Below are positions 1 to 10,200 of a DNA stretch of 64,000 nucleotides, one piece after another; positions within the stretch are counted from its first letter, which is position 1, and every line of letters starts with the position of its first letter. The DNA lies in contig JANJXV010000013.1 of NCBI GenBank assembly GCA_024803745.1, positions 57,003,602 to 57,067,601 of the forward strand. The letters run 5' to 3'. Both the position numbers and the translations under genes were made by a program. The stretch is from Megascapheus bottae. Its lineage: Eukaryota > Chordata > Mammalia > Rodentia > Geomyidae. A model generated the notes under the pieces. That model was not told the origin of the DNA, did no database searches, and saw nothing but the letters and a program-made list of their open reading frames with translations.

Positions 1-100
1 CCTGACAGGCCGTCCAGCACCTGTCCCTGGAACCCTAGCAAGGCTGACCATCCCGCCAGCTGCCAGCACAGCCCAGGAAAGACCCCCATCCCCAGCCTAC

Positions 101-202
101 CGTGTCCTGGATGGCAGCCAGCTCCTGGCATTGGGTGCCGGACGGGTTCCTCACCGCCTGGTCGTACACCAGGTCATAGGTGTCCAGCACAGCATCCTCC
201 AT
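101..202 (-). CDS. TSPAN32: TSPAN32 coding exon 5
   Basis: 34 codons of the large extracellular loop: MEDAVLDTYDLVYDQA, a variable NPSGTQC stretch, then QELAAIQDT. The acceptor is GTGCAG; the donor is taken as ACG|GTAGGC. The middle contains a Cys where the human protein has none that I recall, which could be lineage-specific. The following exon, expected to carry the Cys-Cys-Gly motif, is outside the window. Confidence 0.88.
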
Positions 203-3194
203 CTGCACAGAGCACATGACAAGTCCCGCCCTGCAGCCCTGCCACCCATGGGTGCAGGGGACAGTTGCTTCTCCCCGGCATCCTTGCCGCCCTTTGGTGA
301 CCCCAGGGACACTGAGGTTAAAGTTCAGGCTGGCCTCTGCCTCCTCCGTCAGCCTGAGTTTAGGTGGGCATTCAGGGACCAGCAAGGGAAGCCCTTCCTT
401 GCTGCTTTTGGCACAGATGCTGGGGTGGGGGGGTGGCGCTGGGCCTGGTAAGGAGACTTCACTTCTCAAAGATGTCTGTAGCTCTAGAGTACCCAGAACC
501 ACCCAGAACTCTGGACAGCTGGGCTCTGGGTAAAGAAGTCACAGGCACCGGAGCAGACAAACCCACTTAGGGCAGACAGGCAGGGGCTTAGTGATGGGGC
601 CTGGCTGGCTCTGCCCACACCCAGCCAGCATCCCCAAATATCTTCTCATCAAATACTCTCCCAGGAAAGTCGCCCTGGCTTCCTCAGAGCTAGCTGGTCT
701 CCTGGCCCTCTGATGCCGCCCTCTCTCTCTCTTACTATGCTGACAGCAGAGGGTGCTTGGCAGTAGGGATGAAAGGAGGGGGGCAGGGTGAATGGGAGTA
801 GGGGTGAGTAGAAGGGGATGAGGGTGAATGCAGGATTCTCTTGTCTGCTCTGGTCACTCGTGCCTACAGCCTGGGGGTCTGAGGTGGGCAGCAGAGGTGC
901 TTAGCTGACCCTGTCCAGGCCAGACACCCCCACAGGAGCTATTTGGGTCCTCTGTGCCAGGATGCCCAGGGACTGGCTAATCCCTGTCCATGCATCTCTG
1001 TGACTCATGCATCTCTGTGAGTCAGTCAGTCTGGCCCTAAGAGCAGGCGCCAAGTGTGACCACTGGAGGTCCTGGGCCAGCACCGCTCTCAGGCCTCGTC
1101 TCCTTCCGTCTCCTCTACTGCATTCTGGGGAGGCCTAGGGACCCTGGCAGCTCTTGAGTAAGTGGTGTGGGTTCCCTACCCACCTCCAGGGAGATAGCTA
1201 GTGCCCTGGGGCCCAGGACTCACCCGTAGAGCACGGCAGACACATGGCTAGGGCTTGGCTTGCTCGCCTGGCTCTGCCGAGTGCCCCAGGAGTTACTGAG
1301 AAGGCAGGGTCCACCTCAGGCCCCACAACAGGGCCTTGGGGTCCAGGCCAGGCCCAGCTCCTGACCCAGGCTTCACAGTCCTGGCACTGCAAGCGCCTAA
1401 GGCTGTGTGTGTCTTAGAAAAAGAAGGGCCAGGGCCAGGAGCGTTCTGCCAGTCACCCAGGGTCTCCACTCCTGCCAGCGTGGTTGGGGCTCCTGGGTCC
1501 CAGAACAGACCAGCTGTTCTCAGAAGGCTGGAGCTTGAGACCAGGTGTCCAGGCATCTCCTCTCCCCCAGACTTGTCCCCAGGGCAGGGGCTCCCAGTAC
1601 CTGGTCTTGGTCATTCCTTCATGCTGGACCTGCCTTCTGCCCCTGCTCAAGGGACCTGCTGCCAGGGAGCTGGGGGGGGGGGGTAGCTCTGGCCCGGGTG
1701 CACAGTGGCCATCAGCAAGGGAGTGGCAGCCACTGGGAGAGCCCAGAGCTTGCTCCAGTCATGAATTATTGAGACTGGGCATTCCATTTTCCCCAGTGCA
1801 GAGTCCCCATGGCCCTGTGGCTCTCAGGTGATGGCGAGAGTAATTAATAGGCAGAAGCTCTGGTCTCCTCATCTCTACCATGATCTGAACTATACTGGAA
1901 CCTCCCAGAGGCAGCTCCCAGGACAGGACTGGGGCGGTTGCAGGGGAGGGAGCGGGTGCACTCTCCTGGGGGAGTTGCAGGGGAGGGAGCGGGTGCACTC
2001 TCCTGGGGGTTACAAGGGAGGGAGCTCGTGCACTCATCTGGGTAGGGGTTGCAGGGGAGGGAGCGGGTGCACTCTCATGGGGGGGTTGCAGGGGAGGGAG
2101 CGGGTGCACTTTCTTGGGTAGGGGTAGCAGGGGAGGGAGCGGGTGCACTCACCTGGGTAGGGTTGCGGAACCTCCAGAAGGCCACCTGTGCCAAGGCCAA
2201 GAACACCAAGGCGAAGCACAGGAACCCCTGTGGGGGGGCAGAGGCGTGTGACCAGCATGGGGGCAGGAGGCCCGGGGTATGGCAGGGGCTTCAGACAGTG
2301 GGGAGACCCTTCTGGGAACTGCCACCCCACAGTGCTGTGGCTGGGCTCCCGTGTGCCCTGTGCCAGACCCACTGAGGCCTGGGTGGTTGTGGCAGTCTAG
2401 AGGGGACCCCAGGAGGACAGGGGGTCCTTGTACATTTGTCCACAGCACAGGAGTTGGCTGGGGTGGCAGAGACAAACAGCCCAGCTGGTCGTCGGTGGCT
2501 CAGGCCTGTAATCCTAGCTTTCAGGAGGCTGAGATCTGAGAATTGTGGTTCAAAGCCAGCCTGGGCAGTGAAGTCCCTGAGAGCCTCTTAAACCCAGTGA
2601 AACACCCGAAAACCAGAAGTGAGGCTGTTGTGCGAGGTGGTGGAGTGCTCGCCTAGCATGCGTGATAACCCGGGTTCAGTTCCTCGGGACCACATACCTG
2701 GAAAAGCCAGAAATGGTGCCAGGGCTCAAGCGGTAGAGCTCTAGCCTTGAGAAAACCTCCAGGACAGTGCTCAGGCCCTGAGTTCCAACCCCCCCCCCAC
2801 CAATGAAAGAAACAGCCCACACTCCCACAGGCGTGTGGACAGATCTGGACATGGGCCAGGCTCTGCCATCCTCCTGTCCTCTGTGCCCGCAGTGGCCGTC
2901 TGGGGACCCTGTGTCCTGGCTCCTCCTCTCCCCCTTCCTTCTTTCCTCCCTCTTCCTCTTTGTTTTCCCTCCAGCCGCCTTCTCCTTTCCCTCCTCCTCC
3001 TCCTCCTTCTTCTGTTCTTCTCCCTCTCCTCATCTTCTCTCCTGCCTCCCTTCCTCCCCCTGGCTGGCTGAGGGCCGGGCGCCCCATCTGGAAGCCATCG
3101 CTCTATGCCGTCTCCCAGGCCCCAGGCCATGAGCCAGCCCAAGACTAGAATTTTCCAGAAACCATTCCACTCCTCAGGAGAGGGAGCATCAGTG

Positions 3195-3265
<71 letters not shown>

Positions 3266-6200
3266 CCCCCTCTCTCCCTTCCTCCCCCCTCTCCCTCCTC
3301 CCCCAGGGTCTTGGGCAGTGGACAGACTCACCCTCCCCAGTACAGAGGGCACTGGATGGAGCTAGGTCCAATTATGGGCATTTTCTTTCTCCTTTCTCTG
3401 AAGGAAAATAAATAAACAAATCTACAAACAACTGGAGCTGCTTCCTTGGGCTGCCGTGGCCAGCACAGCCATTTCATTTCCTGTATGGAGGCTGTGAGAG
3501 GCCGGGCAGGAAGGGCGGGAGGGGCGCCGGGCACTGCAGGACAACAAAGCTTTCCCATCCCTGCTTCCACTCTGCAGGGCCTTCCTGTGAGCTGCTGCAC
3601 GCAGACCCGCGGAGAGCCACGCTCAACATGCACCAGGGCACGACAAACACGCCACACACCACATGTAGCCACACTGTTGGACAGCCAAACAACACACACA
3701 ACACACCGTCACAAAGACACCGAGAGAGCCATCTACAACTCACAGACATCTGACACACAACCCCCAAACCCGAAGACAACCACATGCAACATGCAGAAAC
3801 ACAACACACAACGCTGAGACAGTCACATGCAACCGACAGACACAAACACAAATCACAGGCAACACCGTACACAACCCGAGACAGCCACACTCAACAGAGA
3901 GCCACTACACACCACACACAAACTCAAGCAACCACACACAGCTCAGATACATCACAGTAACCAATCAAAGACAGCCACACACAACAAGTAAGCACACCAC
4001 ACACCAACACAGTCAGTCACACAGGACAGTCGGACATGCGCTGCACAGGCAAAGTCTGAGCTGGGCTGAGGGGTGGGCTGGGGTGGCCATGTGTGCATGG
4101 GGCCCTCGAGTGACTCTGGGACCTCCGGTCCTGTGGGGAACAACTTCCTGTAGCACTTTAAACTCTTGCCAAGCAGGGCCTGGGGAGCTCAGAGGGCCTC
4201 GAGCGCCCACCAGGGAGGCAAGCCTTGGTGGGGCTGGCAGCACAGGCCCCCTGGGGGACCCTCTGGGGAGTCTGGTGGCACCCACCTTCTTCCGGGTACT
4301 CTGCTGTGGCCTCAAGCTCAGCCCCACAGCGCCCTCTGGTGGTGGATGCCACAGACCTTCCTGCCGGCTAAGCTGCCAGCCAGGCTCTCCAGGCCTCCCT
4401 CTGGCAGGGCACGTTCTGGGGGGACACAGCACCTGTCCCGGTCACCTCCGTGCTGGGGGACCTCTCTCATCTTTAAAGTGTCTACTTGTGGCTACCGCCG
4501 TCTGCCATGTGCCTGTGTCCTCAGAGCGAGTCTACAGGGACAGAAGGTTGGGAGACCCACAGGTGAGTGGGGGCTCCAGGGAGGAGGTGCCCAGCTCAGG
4601 CCTGGACAGTGGATGGCCTGGGCCACGGAGAGGTAGGAAAGAGGGCCATGGGGATGAAGGGATGGCAAGCAGGGCCTAGCCAGACCAGTCCAGCTGCCGG
4701 GGCCAGGCGTGGGCCCACAGGGAGGAATTGTGAGGGGAGCCCCGTGTGCTCTGGGGTGGAGCGTCTTGGGGCTAGGGAGACGTGTGCAACACCTGGAGGG
4801 GACATGTCGCCCAGGGAGTGGCCCAGGTCGGAGGGCTTGGCTCAGGGAGCATCCCAGGTCTGAAGGGAAACGGAGCCCCTCAGTCGTACAGGCCGTCCTC
4901 AGATCTCAGCCTCCTGAGTAGCTAGGAGTACAGGCGTGAGCCACGGTGCCTGGCTCTTTTCTTTTTAGGTCTGAGAATTGGACTTGAACTGTGTGCCTGC
5001 TACTTTCACTCACTGGCTGGCACACTACCACCTTTGCCACACCTCTGGCCTGAGTCTGGAGTCCTTTACGGCACAGGGTGAGCAGCTTTCTGGGCTTACA
5101 CACCTCCAAGTCTGGAGTCTGAGGGTGCGGGGGGCACAGAACTCACCCAGGCCGTGAGCCCGTGGGCCTCCCTCAAGGTGGCTGCAGCACTCAGGGCGGC
5201 CCCCAGACCCAGCAGGCCGGCCAGGCCGATCCCCACAGCAAAGGCTGGTTGGAAGGAGAGAAAAGGAGGATTGAGGGTGCATGGGACAGGGCCCAGGTGC
5301 CGGGCTGACATCTGAGACCCGAGTCAGAGGTCCTGGACCAGGCCTGGACTTCTGGGGAGCCTGGAGGGGCCCCCATTTCATCAGGCAGGGCTGGCCTTTG
5401 GGGGCACAGCACCTCCTCCCTCCCAAAGCTCAGAGGAAGAGGTGGGCGGGGAGCAGACTCTGGGGCCTCCTTCCCCATTTCTAGTCCTGCTCCCCCCCAC
5501 TATCTTCAAGCCACACCCTTCCCTGGTGACAGGTGGCCTACACAGTGTGGAGGCCCTATCAGTCCAGGCCCAGCCTCAGGCTTCCTGCTACTGGGGGCTC
5601 AGGTCCTCCAGAGAGGGGGCTGCGCTCTGCCTGGGCCTTCCCCTGGGCGCCATCCTGGGCTGGGGGTGGGGGAAGACCCCGGAGGGCCTGCCTGGGTCAG
5701 CCCTTCCTAGAGCTGCATTTCTCGCCTCAGTGGAAGTGGCTACCAGCAGGCCCAGCTCTTGCTCAACCTTCTCTGTCCTCTGAACATGGGAGTTTCTCTG
5801 CTGGGTCTGGCAGGCCTCTCCAAGCCCAGGAGACTCCTGACAGCTGCCGCTCACCCCTTGCTGGCTGCACCCACCTGTGGGCAGGGGACCCAGGGTGGGG
5901 TCACGGTCATCACCCAGAGCCAGGATGCCGAGCTGTCCCCCTCTGCCCCTGACCCCTAAATCCTGCATCCTCAGTCAGCTCCTGGGCTGTCCAGGGCCCC
6001 AGGGAACTCAGGTCCAGGCTAGAACACCTCCCCCCGCCCACTGCCAGCACCGTCACTTACCCCAGCGGTCCAGGGTCTCAAATGGGTTCCTCTCCAAGGC
6101 CGCGCGGCTAATGACAGCAAAGTGGTCCCCAAAGTGGGTGAGAGCCGTGATGGAAGCCACAGCAAGGCCCAGCAGCTGGAGGGGAGGTCGGCTCAGGGCA

Positions 6201-6387
6201 TGGAGGCTGCACACAGCACAGAGCCCCTCCTGTGCCCAGCGGGTAGGAGCGGGGCTCGGGGGGCCTCCAGCTACATCCCCCTCCAGCTACATCCCCCGCT
6301 GCTGCCTCCTCTTACCCCAGGGGGGTTAGCTGCAGGGGTTCTGCTGTTTCTCCTGGGTGGGCTCTGGGAGAACGTTGTCTCAGATAT

Positions 6388-6422
<35 letters not shown>

Positions 6423-6694
6423 TCCATCCACACTCACACACATGGACCCACATTCAGTGGCCCAGTTTCTCCAAGGAGCCAGACCCCCGATGCTCTGAGA
6501 CCCCTCCCAGCCCCTGAAAGCTCCCGGCAGGCCCTCCAAAGCTGGGGCCCAACCCTGCCTCCTCCAGGCCCTGCACTGGCCCTGGGGAGGACAGATGCTG
6601 CCCGCTGGCAAGGACGTCTTTCCCAAATGCCCCCTGTTTATTTCAGGATGGCAGCACCAGCAGACCTGGGGCAAGTCTGCAGGATGGATTAGAG

Positions 6695-6729
<35 letters not shown>

Positions 6730-6851
6730 GTAGCAGGAGGGGCTGGCATGCCCCAAGAAACCCACCCTGCCCACCTGTCTGTTACCAAGATAAAGACACT
6801 GGTGACCAGCATTTGGCATTTGGCAAACTTCACTCGACTCCGAAGTGCCAT
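101..6851 (-). CDS. TSPAN32: TSPAN32 (tetraspanin 32), 5' five coding exons, partial
   Basis: Leukocyte tetraspanin (also PHEMX/TSSC6), a four-pass membrane protein that organises surface signalling complexes in blood cells and is known to restrain T-cell proliferation and act in platelet integrin signalling. Five exons with GT/AG borders were found by eye on the minus strand: 6,786-6,851, 6,061-6,175, 5,147-5,244, 2,153-2,227 and 101-202. They total 456 bp, exactly 152 codons with no frame conflict. The product matches the mammalian protein along its length: N-terminal KCQMLVT, first membrane span, short extracellular loop with HFAVI, second span with LSAAAT and REAHGL, third span with GFLCF, then EDAVLDTYDLVY and QELAAIQD at the start of the large loop. 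The Cys-Cys-Gly loop motif and fourth span lie beyond the left edge. Divergent orientation to ASCL2 agrees with mammalian synteny. No frameshift or stop is seen in the exons present. Confidence 0.93.
203..2152 (-). other. TSPAN32 intron 4
   Basis: Intron between coding exons 4 and 5. Apart from the donor-derived minisatellite at its 5' end (1,934-2,152) and a G-run near 1,672-1,684, it is unremarkable GC-rich unique sequence. An AT-richer patch near 1,757-1,865 (AATTATT, TAATTAATAG) might be a conserved element, but I cannot test conservation here. Confidence 0.75.
1934..2166 (-). repeat. Minisatellite derived from the TSPAN32 exon 4 end and splice donor
   Basis: Six tandem units of about 36-41 bp. 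On the minus strand each reads roughly AACCCCTACCCAG, a donor-like GTGAGTGCAC, then CCGCTCCCTCCCCTGC. The first unit overlaps the true end of exon 4 (CAACCCTACCCAG|GTGAGTGCAC at 2,166-2,143). In the other five the GT has become AT, GA or AG (for example CAG|ATGAGTGCAC, CAA|GAAAGTGCAC), so only the first can act as a normal donor. Confidence 0.85.
2153..2227 (-). CDS. TSPAN32: TSPAN32 coding exon 4
   Basis: 25 codons: GFLCFALVFLALAQVAFW (membrane span 3), then RFRNPTQ at the start of the large extracellular loop. The acceptor is CCACAG and the donor CAG|GTGAGT. The last bases of the exon and its donor are also the repeated element of the minisatellite immediately downstream in the intron (1,934-2,152). 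Confidence 0.88.
2493..2797 (+). repeat. Composite SINE (Alu/B1-like part plus tRNA/ID-like part)
   Basis: Starts like a B1/Alu left end (GGTGGCTCAGGCCTGTAATC, then GGAGGCTGAGATCTGAGAAT). A tRNA-like segment follows (GAGTGCTCGCCTAGCATGCG, B-box-like GGTTCAGTTCC), then the lineage-specific GGTGCCAGGGCTCAAGCGGT body. Diverged and old. Confidence 0.7.
2920..3305 (+). repeat. Polypyrimidine tract with (CT)n microsatellite
   Basis: CT- and CCT-rich DNA at 2,920-3,062 and 3,198-3,302, including an uninterrupted (CT)33 at 3,198-3,263 followed by C-rich DNA. On the TSPAN32 sense strand this is a long GA tract inside intron 3, a potential triplex or slippage site. Confidence 0.9.
3640..4020 (+). repeat. 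Degenerate CA-rich tandem repeat
   Basis: ACA-rich DNA with loosely repeated cores such as GACAGTCACATGCAAC (about 3,818), GACAGCCACACTCAAC (about 3,881) and GACAGCCACACACAAC (about 3,969). The period is irregular. It is unrelated in unit to the large array downstream. Confidence 0.7.
4897..5055 (-). repeat. SINE remnant, minus strand
   Basis: Reverse-orientation Alu/B1-like start (CTCAGCCTCCTGAGTAGCTA, GGCGTGAGCCACGGTGCC), then a diverged tail (ACTTGAACTGTGTGCCTGC) typical of the local SINE family. Confidence 0.65.
5147..5244 (-). CDS. TSPAN32: TSPAN32 coding exon 3
   Basis: 98 bp which, with the carried base, give 33 codons: AFAVGIGLAGLLGLGAAL (membrane span 2), then SAAATLREAHGLTAW in the short inner loop. 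It lies between an ACCAG acceptor and a GTGAG donor. The LSAAAT.REA.GL block is diagnostic of TSPAN32 rather than other tetraspanins. Confidence 0.9.
5245..6060 (-). other. TSPAN32 intron 2
   Basis: Unique GC-rich intronic DNA between exons 2 and 3; I see no repeat or RNA gene in it. Confidence 0.75.
6061..6175 (-). CDS. TSPAN32: TSPAN32 coding exon 2
   Basis: Codes for 38 residues plus one base of a split codon: LLGLAVASITAL (rest of membrane span 1), then the small extracellular loop with THFGDHFAVI and ALERNPFETLDRW. The acceptor ends CTCCAG and the donor is GTAAG, in phase 1. Confidence 0.9.
6176..6785 (-). other. TSPAN32 intron 1 with CA and TG microsatellites
   Basis: Short first intron. 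It contains (CA)16 at 6,389-6,420 and (TG)15 at 6,696-6,726, the latter about 55 bp inside the first donor. These complementary dinucleotide tracts on one strand could pair in the pre-mRNA. No other feature seen. Confidence 0.8.
6786..6851 (-). CDS. TSPAN32: TSPAN32 coding exon 1
   Basis: Codes for 22 residues, starting MALRSRVKFAKCQMLVT. The ATG is read at 6,851-6,849 on the minus strand, and the exon ends in phase 0 before a GTAACA donor. It holds the cytoplasmic N-terminus and the first half of membrane span 1. The start is chosen because it aligns with the known N-terminus (K-C-Q-M-L-V-T block). The sequence before the ATG gives GTGCC-type purine/C context that does not rule it out. Confidence 0.9.
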
Positions 6852-7282
6852 GGCAGGCTCCTCTCCTCTCCTCTTGTCGCTCGCCTCTCGTCTCGTCTCG
6901 TCTCCACTCCTCTCCTCTCGTCTCCACTCCTCCCCTCCCCTGCCTCCTCTCCCTTCCTCTCCCCTCCCACTGTGGTTTCCTACAGGGTGGGGGCCTCAGA
7001 CCACAGGAGGGGCGCATGTCCATCTATCTGTCGGCACACCCTACAGCTGGCTGAGTGGCTGGGTGCCCCGGAAGGAGGGCGGGCAGGCAGGGGAGCGTAG
7101 CAAGGCCGCTAGTGCTGGCTGGGAAGCTGGCTCTGGTGGCCACCGCTCAGAGAGGCTGGTGCTGGAGCCAGCTGTGCCATCCTCCTCCTCCCTCTGCCAG
7201 AGAGCAGGGCGGCGAGGACACCGGACACCCCCCTGGGCCTCAACCCTGAGTCTGCAGGGCAGAGGTGTGGATCCAGGTGTGG
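6852..7282 (-). promoter_or_regulatory. TSPAN32 5' flank / probable promoter
   Basis: Only about 430 bp separate the TSPAN32 ATG from the first satellite unit. The sense strand is purine-rich (repeated GGAGA/GAGACGAGAC at 6,861-6,960) with no TATA box near the gene. A RUNX-type TGTGGTTT at 6,971-6,978 runs directly into TTCC (ETS on the other strand), and another AGAGGAA (ETS/PU.1-like) lies at 6,954-6,960. This layout is usual for TATA-less haematopoietic promoters and suits a leukocyte gene. The assignment rests on position and motifs only. Confidence 0.5.
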
Positions 7283-10200
7283 CCTGTCAGGAGTGTGTCT
7301 ACCCTGTGTCAGGACTGTGTCTACACTGTGTCAGGACTGTGTCTACACTGTGTCAGGAGTGTGTCTCCACCGTGTCAGGAGTGTGTCTACACTGTGTCAG
7401 GAGTGTGTCTACACTGTGTCAGGACTGTGTCTACACTGTGTCAGGAGTGTGTCTACACTGTGTCAGGACTGTGTCTACACTGTGTCAGAAGTGTGTCTAC
7501 ACTATGTCAGGTGTGTGTCTCCACCGTGTCAGGAGTGTGTCTCCACTGTGTCAGGAGTGTGTCTACACTGTGTCAGGACTGTGTCTACACTGTGTCAGGA
7601 GTGTGTCTACACTATGTCAGGAGTGTATCTCCACTGTGTCAGGAGTGTGTCTACACTGTGTCAGGACTGTGTCTACACTGTGTCAGGAGTGTGTCTCCAC
7701 TGTGTCAGGAGTGTGTCTACACTGTGTCAGGTGTGTATCTACACTGTGTCAGGAGTGTGTCTACACTGTGTCAGGAGTGTGTCTACCCTGTGTCAGGTGT
7801 GTATCTCCACTGTGTCAGGAGTGTGTCTACCCTGTGTCAGGAGTGTGTCTACCCTGTGTCAGGAGTGTGTCTCCACTGTGTCAGGAGTGTGTCTACACTG
7901 TGTCAGGAGTGTGTCTACCCTGTGTCAGGAGTGTGTCTACACTGTGTCAGGAGTGTGTCTACACTATGTCAGGAGTGTGTCTCCACTGTGTCAGGAGTGT
8001 GTCTACCCTGTGTCAGGAGTGTGTCTACACTGTGTCAGGAGTGTGTCTACCCTGTGTCAGGTGTGTATCTCCACTGTGTCAGGAGTGTGTCTACCCTGTG
8101 TCAGGAGTGTGTCTCCACTGTGTCAGGAGTGTGTCTACACTGTGTCAGGAGTGTGTCTACCCTGTGTCAGGAGTGTGTCTACACTGTGTCAGGTGTGTAT
8201 CTCCACTGTGTCAGGAGTGTGTCTACACTGTGTCAGGTGTGTGTCTCCACTGTGTCAGGAGTGTGTCTACACTGTGTCAGGTGTGTGTCTACCCTGTGTC
8301 AGGTGTGTATCTCCACTGTGTCAGGAGTGTGTCTACCCTGTGTCAGGAGTGTGTCTCCACTGTGTCAGGAGTGTGTCTACACTGTGTCAGGAGTGTGTCT
8401 ACACTGTGTCAGGTGTGTGTCTACACTGTGTCAGGAGTGTGTCTCCACTGTGTCAGAAGTGTGTCTACACTGTGTCAGAAGTGTGTCTACACTGTGTCAG
8501 GAGTGTGTCTACACTATGTCAGGAGTGTGTCTACACTGTGTCAGGAGTGTGTCTACCCTGTGTCAGGAGTGTGTCTACACTGTGTCAGGTGTGTATCTCC
8601 ACTGTGTCAGGAGTGTGTCTACACTGTGTCAGGTGTGTGTCTCCACTGTGTCAGGAGTGTGTCTACACTGTGTCAGGAGTGTGTCTACACTGTGTCAGGA
8701 GTGTATCTCCACTGTGTCAGGAGTGTGTCTACACTGTGTCAGGAGTGTGTCTACACTGTGTCAGGAGTGTGTCTACACTGTGTCAGGAGTGTATCTCCAC
8801 TGTGTCAGGAGTGTGTCTACACTGTGTCAGGAGTGTGTCTACACTGTGTCAGGAGTGTGTACACTGTGTCAGGAGTGTGTCTACACTGTGTCAGGTGTGT
8901 GTCTACACTGTGTCAGGAGTGTGTCTACACTGTATCAGGAGTGTGTCTACACTGTGTCAGGAGTGTGTCTCCACTGTGTCAGGAGTGTATCTCCACTGTG
9001 TCAGGAGTGTGTCTACACTGTGTCAGGAGTGTGTCTACACTGTGTCAGGAGTGTGTCTCCACTGTGTCAGGAGTGTGTCTCCACTGTGTCAGGAGTGTGT
9101 CTACACTGTGTCAGGAGTGTGTCTACACTATGTCAGGTGTGTATCTCCACTGTGTCAGGAGTGTGTCTACACTATGTCAGGTGTGTATCTCCACTGTGTC
9201 AGGAGTGTATCTCCACTGTGTCAGGAGTGTGTCTACACTGTGTCAGGAGTGTGTCTACACTGTGTCAGGAGTGTGTCTACCCTGTGTCAGGAGTGTGTCT
9301 ACACTATGTCAGGTGTGTATCTCCACTGTGTCAGGAGTGTGTCTACACTGTGTCAGGTGTGTATCTCCACTGTGTCAGGAGTGTATCTCCACTGTGTCAG
9401 GAGTGTGTCTACACTGTGTCAGGAGTGTGTCTACACTGTGTCAGGAGTGTGTCTCCACTGTGTCAGGAGTATGTCTACACTGTGTCAGGAGTGTGTCTAC
9501 ACTGTGTCAGGTGTGTATCTCCACTGTGTCAGGAGTGTGTCTCCACTGTGTCAGGAGTGTGTCTACACTGTGTCAGGAGTGTGTCTACACTGTGTCAGGA
9601 GTGTGTCTACACTGTGTCAGGTGTGTGTCTCCACTGTGTCAGGTGTGTGTCTACACTGTGTCAGGAGTGTGTCTACACTGTGTCAGGAGTGTATCTCCAC
9701 TGTGTCAGGAGTGTATCTCCACTGTGTCAGGAGTGTGTCTCCACTGTGTCAGGAGTGTGTCTACACTGTGTCAGGTGTGTGTCTCCACTGTGTCAGGAAT
9801 GTGTCTCCACTGTGTCAGGAGTGTGTCTACACTGTGTCAGGAGTGTGTCTCCACTGTGTCAGGAGTGTGTCTACACTGTGTCAGGTGTGTGTCTCCACTG
9901 TGTCAGGAATGTGTCTCCACTGTGTCAGGAGTGTGTCTACCCTGTGTCAGGAGTGTGTCTACCCTGTGTCAGGAGTGTGTCTACACCGTGTCAGGAATGT
10001 GTCTCCACTGTGTCAGGAGTGTGTCTCCACTGTATCAGGAGTGTATCTCCACCGTGTCAGGAGTGTGTCTACACTGTGTCAGGAGTGTGTCTACACTGTG
10101 TCAGGAGTGTGTCTCCACTGTGTCAGGAGTATGTCTACACTGTGTCAGGAGTGTGTCTCCACTGTGTCAGAAGTGTGTCTACCCTGTGTCAGGTGTGTGT

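Larger units (their letters stand above)
2228..5146 (-). other. TSPAN32 intron 3
   Basis: Largest intron in view. It contains a composite SINE (2,493-2,797), a pyrimidine-rich stretch with a CT microsatellite (2,920-3,305), a CA-rich degenerate repeat (3,640-4,020) and a SINE remnant (4,897-5,055). The segment 4,030-4,890 is unique GC-rich DNA with no gene that I can see. Confidence 0.8.

Noticed and set aside
2771..3352. 193-residue Arg/Glu-rich frame on the minus strand
   Set aside because: Translation of the CT microsatellite and pyrimidine tract in a TSPAN32 intron.
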